Shown here: piece after piece, positions 59,388 through 64,000 of the stretch | Numbering within the stretch: the first letter of the stretch is position 1 | Layout of the letters: every line of letters starts with the position of its first letter | NCBI GenBank assembly: GCA_964020155.1 | Contig: OZ026567.1 | Span: 7,898 to 71,897, forward strand | Length of the DNA: 64,000 bases | Direction: 5' to 3' | Origin: Chondrilla cf. caribensis | Taxonomy: Eukaryota; Porifera; Demospongiae; Chondrillida; Chondrillidae | The notes under the pieces: generated by a model | The model's input: the letters and a program-made list of their open reading frames with translations, nothing else | Database searches by the model: none | Told to the model about the DNA's origin: nothing | Translations under genes and position numbers: made by a program

Positions 59388-60180
59388 CAACCACAGGTTG
59401 GTGCCTTGAGACAGGATTCGTTTATTGTTGGTTACCGTAGCCATCCCATTTCTGCAGGTGTTAGCTTCATGGTCTTTGTAAAGAGGTAGACTTTGGAATA
59501 GTTTGTAGATATCCACTAAACTCAATACTGCTATGTACTGACTTGTCATATAAACACTATCTATAATATAAGCTATTATAATAGTATATTATTATTATGT
59601 ATTGATGATATTAATATTAATAATCACACTCTTGATTGATGCTGAGTGGGTGTGGCTTACCTGGGAAAATCTCACTAATATGTACACATCCCATCCTAGT
59701 GAATCCTGGGGCAGTGCAGGAGTAACATTATCAATTCTTTTGTGTTCAAATCCTCTCATTATATCAATAGAGCGATTTTGTTTGATGTCCATTTTTTATA
59801 AACACAATCTATTGTCACCCTGTCAAAATGGCTTCCATTCAAGCGAGATGTCTCCTCTCATTGACAAGCCATTGATCTGTAACTGGTACACAAGGACCAC
59901 TAATATAGCACTTTGTATTGTCTGGGAAAGTGTTGTGTTGGTCTGAATTCTACACTCTGTCTCCCATACCACTAGCATTGCCTCTAATGGGGATGGTCTC
60001 TATTCACAGGCTACGCCCATATCTACTATAGTGGGTGTGGTCATGGATGTACTGAATGATACTGTTCAATTGAATTCAGAAGCCATGTAAATACTCCTCT
60101 GGTAGATTATAAGGTAGATCACAGTAGGAAAGGTCCTATTGGAACCTTCTTAGTTCTGTGCGGTCAGTCCAGAGAGAGCA
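59388..60180. other. Intergenic region, myosin VII to collagen
   Basis: AT-rich, with no coding exon I can support. GTGTGGTC-rich direct repeats are absent. The final part before 60181 is presumably the collagen promoter and leader. Confidence 0.5.
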
Positions 60181-61520
60181 ATGAGGTGAGTGGAAGTGAA
60201 CGATTCTTGACTAAATCTGCACTTGATATTGTGTGTTGTGGTGTCCCCCAGGCCCACCATACTGTGTATATTTGTGGCGTGTATTGGGTGGTCAGCCGCC
60301 ACCTACAGCTCCTACCAGAACCCAGGTTGGTCATCAAACTATAAAGGTACATGGAATATGACAATTGGCCATGGACTTAGAGCTAAGTTGCCTTTACTGG
60401 TGGAATTAGTCCATGCTTGCCCCTCACAGGCACGACACGGTCGTACACGCAACCCACTCAAGGCTACGGGTGTCCCTACAACTGCAGAGGACTGCAAGGG
60501 CCACGAGGTCCCCCAGGTCCCCCAGGGGGGTCAGGACGACCAGGAAGCAGGGGAGACAAGGGATTTTGTGATCCAAATGTGAGAAATCTCACAGACACTT
60601 TGTTTTCAGAAATGCATAACATATTTGACATTTTCCTTATAGTTGTGTTTTAACTGGGCTCTAAAAGCTGTCCACAGTGTGGGTGGGTCGAGTAGACCTG
60701 GAGCTAAGGTGTGTCAAAGTATATTACCCAATTGCAATACAACCACAAGTTGAAGGCCCATCTGCCTGTGACTGTAGGGTGACTCCGGTCCTCCTGGCCC
60801 CCGTGGTCCACAGGGGATAGCCGGACCCCCAGGTGGGCAGGGGCCCGCAGGATCACAGGGACCTCCTGGTGGCCCTGGAGTTGCTGGGAGTTCTGGACTC
60901 CCCGGTGACCCCGGGGAAAAGGGTGATCTAGGACCAGAGGGTCCTCCAGGAAGTGTTGGCAACACAGGATTGAAGGGGGAGAAGGTGAGTCTTCTGTGGT
61001 CACTTCTGCTTGAGATTCTGAATCAGAGATAAGGCTCCCGTTGTAGGGGGAGGCTGGAACAGAAGGTCCAAAAGGAGAAGTTGGTGGTGAGGGACCTCCG
61101 GGAGATATGGGACCTCCAGGTCCTTCTGGTCCACAGGTACACAACCAATGTCATGTGATTCAGTTATTTGTTCACATACTTACTTGTGTTTAGGGAGACC
61201 CTGGTCCTGCTGGTAGCAGTGGAGCTCCAGGTGTGAATGGTCAACCTGGTGTGAATGGCACAGCTGGAGACCCAGGGCGCAAAGGAGCACCAGGCCCACC
61301 TGGAGCTCCCGAGGTGCCCCTGCTGGCAGAGAGTGATAATTGTGATGAGCAAAACACAGGGACCTTCAGGTTTGAGACAAAGAACAGACTATTGCTGTTC
61401 TGTGATGGACAGAACTGGAGAGTGAGTGGCACCATAACCCAGTTCTTCTCCGACAATGTGTCAACGTTACCTTTTGTTCTTCATTAGTGTGTAACACTGA
61501 GTAACTGTCCAACCCCTTGA
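60181..61520 (+). CDS. Secreted short-chain collagen-like protein
   Basis: Exons 60181-60185, 60252-60325, 60430-60578, 60643-60708, 60778-60984, 61047-61136, 61194-61421, 61488-61520; 283 aa, phases closing. The first exon encodes only ATG AG; the second completes a signal peptide ([20 protein letters not shown]). Then come a Cys pair (GCPYNC), a short Gly-X-Y stretch, a noncollagenous interruption with two Cys (FCDPNLCFNW), a main Gly-X-Y domain with near-regular triplets ([12 protein letters not shown] onward) and a C-terminal domain with five Cys ([25 protein letters not shown]). It is not a recognisable fibrillar or type IV NC1 domain, so I cannot place it in a named family. It is likely an extracellular-matrix trimer. 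The last intron (61422-61487) is 66 nt and stop-free until its own TAG acceptor. Confidence 0.85.
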
Positions 61521-61856
61521 AGAAGATCCTTTGTTTGTTTACTTCTTTATATCTAACATCACTGAAAAAAATTAATGATCAATTACTTTATATTATTATC
61601 AATATCATCAATAATTTACAGCTTTAATGAATTTAAATATAAAAGTACTAAATTACTATAGTACTTATAGCGACATAATACACATAACATTATGATATTC
61701 AAGTGACAATAGTAAACGATAATAATCACAGCATGTAATTGATTTTAAGTTAGAATTTGAAATATTGAGCGCCAAATTTATTGGTGGAGACAAATTCAAT
61801 TGCTGCAGACATCGTCAAGGACGTGAGACGACGCAGCTAGGACTAGAGGCAGCACC
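61521..61856. other. Intergenic region, collagen to exchanger
   Basis: AT-rich, about 335 bp, with ATTATTATCAATATCATCAA-type tracts. No gene. The last 50 bp are GC-richer and probably the exchanger's leader. Confidence 0.5.
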
Positions 61857-62137
61857 ATGAAGACCCTGACCAGCGCTTTTGTCTTCGCGTGTTTGCTTGG
61901 TCAAACGTATTCATTCGTAGAAACACACCGGTTTGCTCGCGAGCAATTACCGAATGCGAGTAACGCGAGTCACCATTCTGCTGGGCATTCGGTGGCGCCC
62001 TGGGAGACCTGTGACTATGAAACAGCCAATTTTCCTGACGTATGGCTCATTCTTTATATTATTCTCATCTTATTCCTCTTCTTAGGTGTGTTTATCTACG
62101 TGTACGTGTACGTGTGTGTGTGTGTGTGTGTGTGTGT

Positions 62138-62229
<92 letters not shown>

Positions 62230-62582
62230 TGTATTTATGTGTTACTATGCTGTATTTCCTGGTAAATTTCCCCATAGGCTTGGCAATCATATGCGATGAC
62301 TTCTTTGTACCATCTCTGGAAGCCATTTCTGACAAGTTAGATCTATCAGAAGATGTTGCCGGGGCAACCTTCATGGCAGCTGGCTCCTCTGCTCCCGAGT
62401 TGTTCACATCTGTAGCAGGAGTGGGCGTGAACAGTGATGTTGGTGTTGGCACCATTGTTGGGTATGTGGCAGACATGGTCTGTACTAGGACATCTTTGAT
62501 ATCTCCACTCCATCTCCATTCTATAGGAGTGCCATGTTCAATATTTTGATTATTGTAGCTCTATCAGCTGTGCTAGCTGGAA

Positions 62583-62653
<71 letters not shown>

Positions 62654-63986
62654 CAGGTCCACTGTATGTTCACAGGTGTTGCACACACTATGATAACGGG
62701 TTCTTTTCCTCTTTTCCTTCAGACACTGTATCTTGACTGGAAGCCGCTGTGTAGGGATGTGTTTGTCTATGGGATATCCATTATCCTGCTGATCGGGTTC
62801 TCCTGGGATGGCTACCTGGAGTGGTACGAGGTCACCATCCTGCTGTTCATGTACATATCGTATATTCTCTTGATGAAGGCAAATGTTTTCATCATGTCTC
62901 TACTGGAGCAGTTGACCTGTAGGTATGTAGCCACTGTGAGTGGAGGATGTGAGTGGAGGGTGTGAGTGGAGGGTGAATGTAGGGTGTGAGTGGAGGGTGT
63001 GAGTGGAGGGTGAATGTAGGGTGTGAGTGGAGGGTGAATGTAGGGTGTGAGTGGAGGGTGTGAGCGTGAATGTCAGTTACTTATTTTTAGTTTTCATGAG
63101 CTCAACCAGGTTGTCCCACTGTATGGGCTCTCTTGTGGCTACAGCAGCTAGTAATGGTGATTGTGTGCTCTGCCCTGGCCATATCTCTTAAGGTGTTGTC
63201 AACATAAGAATGAGGTGTCCCCTGGAGATGGCGAGAACAATGCTGACCAGGTCCAGAGCGATGCAGAAGGACATCTTGTACAGGTCAAGGTACATCTGTG
63301 CGCTATTTCAATAAAGTCCCCTCCATCCATTGTGGTCCCATTGCATCCACAGGAGTCACACAGTAGCGTAGATGGACACAATAAACACAGGTTCACTCAC
63401 TCACACAGAGGAGAGCTTGCTGGTGCTATCGTAAGTAAATGTACATACAATTCCAGCCAGTGTGTGTACCATGTGGTGATGTTGTCTACAGTCCAATCGC
63501 CGAAGATCAACAGTGGAACATGTCAGCGTTCTGAATCAGATTATGGACATTCATCGCAGAGAATCACATTCTCACGACCACGCCCATTCTACTATTGAGG
63601 AGTCTGGGGTCCCTCCCACCCCTTCAGCTGCCAGTGGAGATGATGACGAACCCAAGATCACCTTAATCCCCTTTCTGCCCCCCATAATTGCTGCACCCCC
63701 GAACGCGGACATGATCAAGCTGAGATGTGGGATAATTAAATTTATCATTAAGTGGCACCTCTTCATCGTGTCCTTCCCATACGTGGTGGCTTTCACCTGG
63801 ACCATCCCCGACTGCACAAAGAGTAGAAAATGGTACCGGGTGGCTGCCTCTTTTGTGGCTTCTGTGTTGTGGATCGCTGCTCTCAGCTTCGTCCTAGTAA
63901 CCCTGGTTGCTAAGGTTGGGTGCATTCTCAACATTGATAACTTTGTAATGGGCTTAGTTGTCATCGCCGTGGGAACAAGTATCCCT
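61857..63986 (+). CDS. SLC24A: K+-dependent Na+/Ca2+ exchanger (SLC24/NCKX), 5' part
   Basis: Plasma-membrane Ca2+ extruder. Exons so far: 61857-62085, 62278-62461, 62527-62584, 62723-62922, 63193-63283, 63353-63430, 63492-63986 (445 aa); the last exon ends at a donor and the gene continues past the window. N-terminal hydrophobic segment (signal or first helix) then a Ser/His-rich ectodomain, TM ([16 protein letters not shown]), and alpha-1 repeat with [17 protein letters not shown] and VGTIVGSAMFNIL, the cation-binding signature. Then further TMs ([15 protein letters not shown]), a short His/Ser-rich cytosolic loop ([13 protein letters not shown]), and TMs leading into the alpha-2 repeat ([13 protein letters not shown]). 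The cytosolic loop is much shorter than the acidic loop of rod NCKX1. The subtype is not resolved. Confidence 0.93.
62112..62228 (+). repeat. TG microsatellite, donor side of exchanger intron
   Basis: (TG)n preceded by TACGTG repeats, starting 26 bp after donor TTAG|GTGTGT (62086). Confidence 0.96.
62585..62650 (+). repeat. TG microsatellite beginning at the donor itself
   Basis: GGAAAG|GTGTGTGTG: the intron's first base is the first base of the (GT)n tract, so the 5' splice site is part of the microsatellite. Confidence 0.96.
62937..63066 (+). repeat. Intronic minisatellite with GTGAGT units (exchanger)
   Basis: Units of GTGAGTGGAGGGT alternating with GAATGTAGGGT begin about 14 bp after donor CTGTAG|GTATGT (62923). 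GTGAGT recurs at least eight times. Confidence 0.93.
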
Positions 63987-64000
63987 GTAAGTTGCCGTGT

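Overview
The window is a chromosome end of an animal genome. It opens with about 1.3 kb of CCCTAA telomere repeat, so the chromosome terminus lies at position 1. A 34 kb subtelomere follows, and then a dense block of ordinary metazoan genes. The genes (a myosin VII, a Misshapen/TNIK-type kinase with a CNH domain, a DDX3 helicase, a short-chain collagen and a K+-dependent Na+/Ca2+ exchanger) have many introns, most of 50-100 bp, and sit only a few hundred bases apart. An early-branching animal such as a sponge fits this compactness, but that is inference; no species is named by the sequence.

Subtelomere (1-34,900). The telomere (11-1315) runs directly into 80 near-perfect copies of a 51-bp GC-box-containing repeat (1316-5399). 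After a spacer with an inverted-repeat element come about 40 copies of a 348-bp palindrome-rich satellite in four arrays (6403-13735, 16151-19419, 20357-20880, 26622-29458). These are interleaved with two arrays of a 187-bp satellite and with several copies of a composite block. The block carries, in a repeated order, remnant exons of a Rheb-like GTPase (minus strand), a segment with an exon-like start and a tRNA-derived A/B-box unit, and the 3' end of a cysteine-synthase gene (minus strand). One nearly complete cysteine-synthase pseudogene survives (31329-33088) with in-frame stops. A TA-flanked pogo-like MITE and a short inverted telomeric tract (35271-35284) lie at the inner edge.

Gene block (35,500-64,000), all six genes on the plus strand, pointing away from the telomere: glutathione reductase (10 exons, 455 aa), a MAP4K4/TNIK/MINK-like kinase (23 exons, 813 aa), DDX3 (10 exons, 670 aa), myosin VII (38 exons, 2187 aa), a secreted short collagen (8 exons, 283 aa), and the 5' part of an SLC24-type exchanger cut by the window end. 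I assembled the exon models by hand; for every gene the exon phases close without a frameshift.

The most unusual signals are intronic. Every TG/CA dinucleotide tract in these genes, and one in the pseudogene, has the polarity of the nearest splice site: TG on the sense strand behind donors and CA in front of acceptors. Several introns carry minisatellites, some starting exactly at the donor and repeating GTGAGT or a donor-like GT-rich unit. Myosin VII also contains an 89-bp AT-AC intron with textbook U12 donor and branch-point motifs. At the chromosome end, the 51-bp array pairs one telomere-like TRF-type site with one GC box in each unit, in the arrangement expected of a TERRA promoter.
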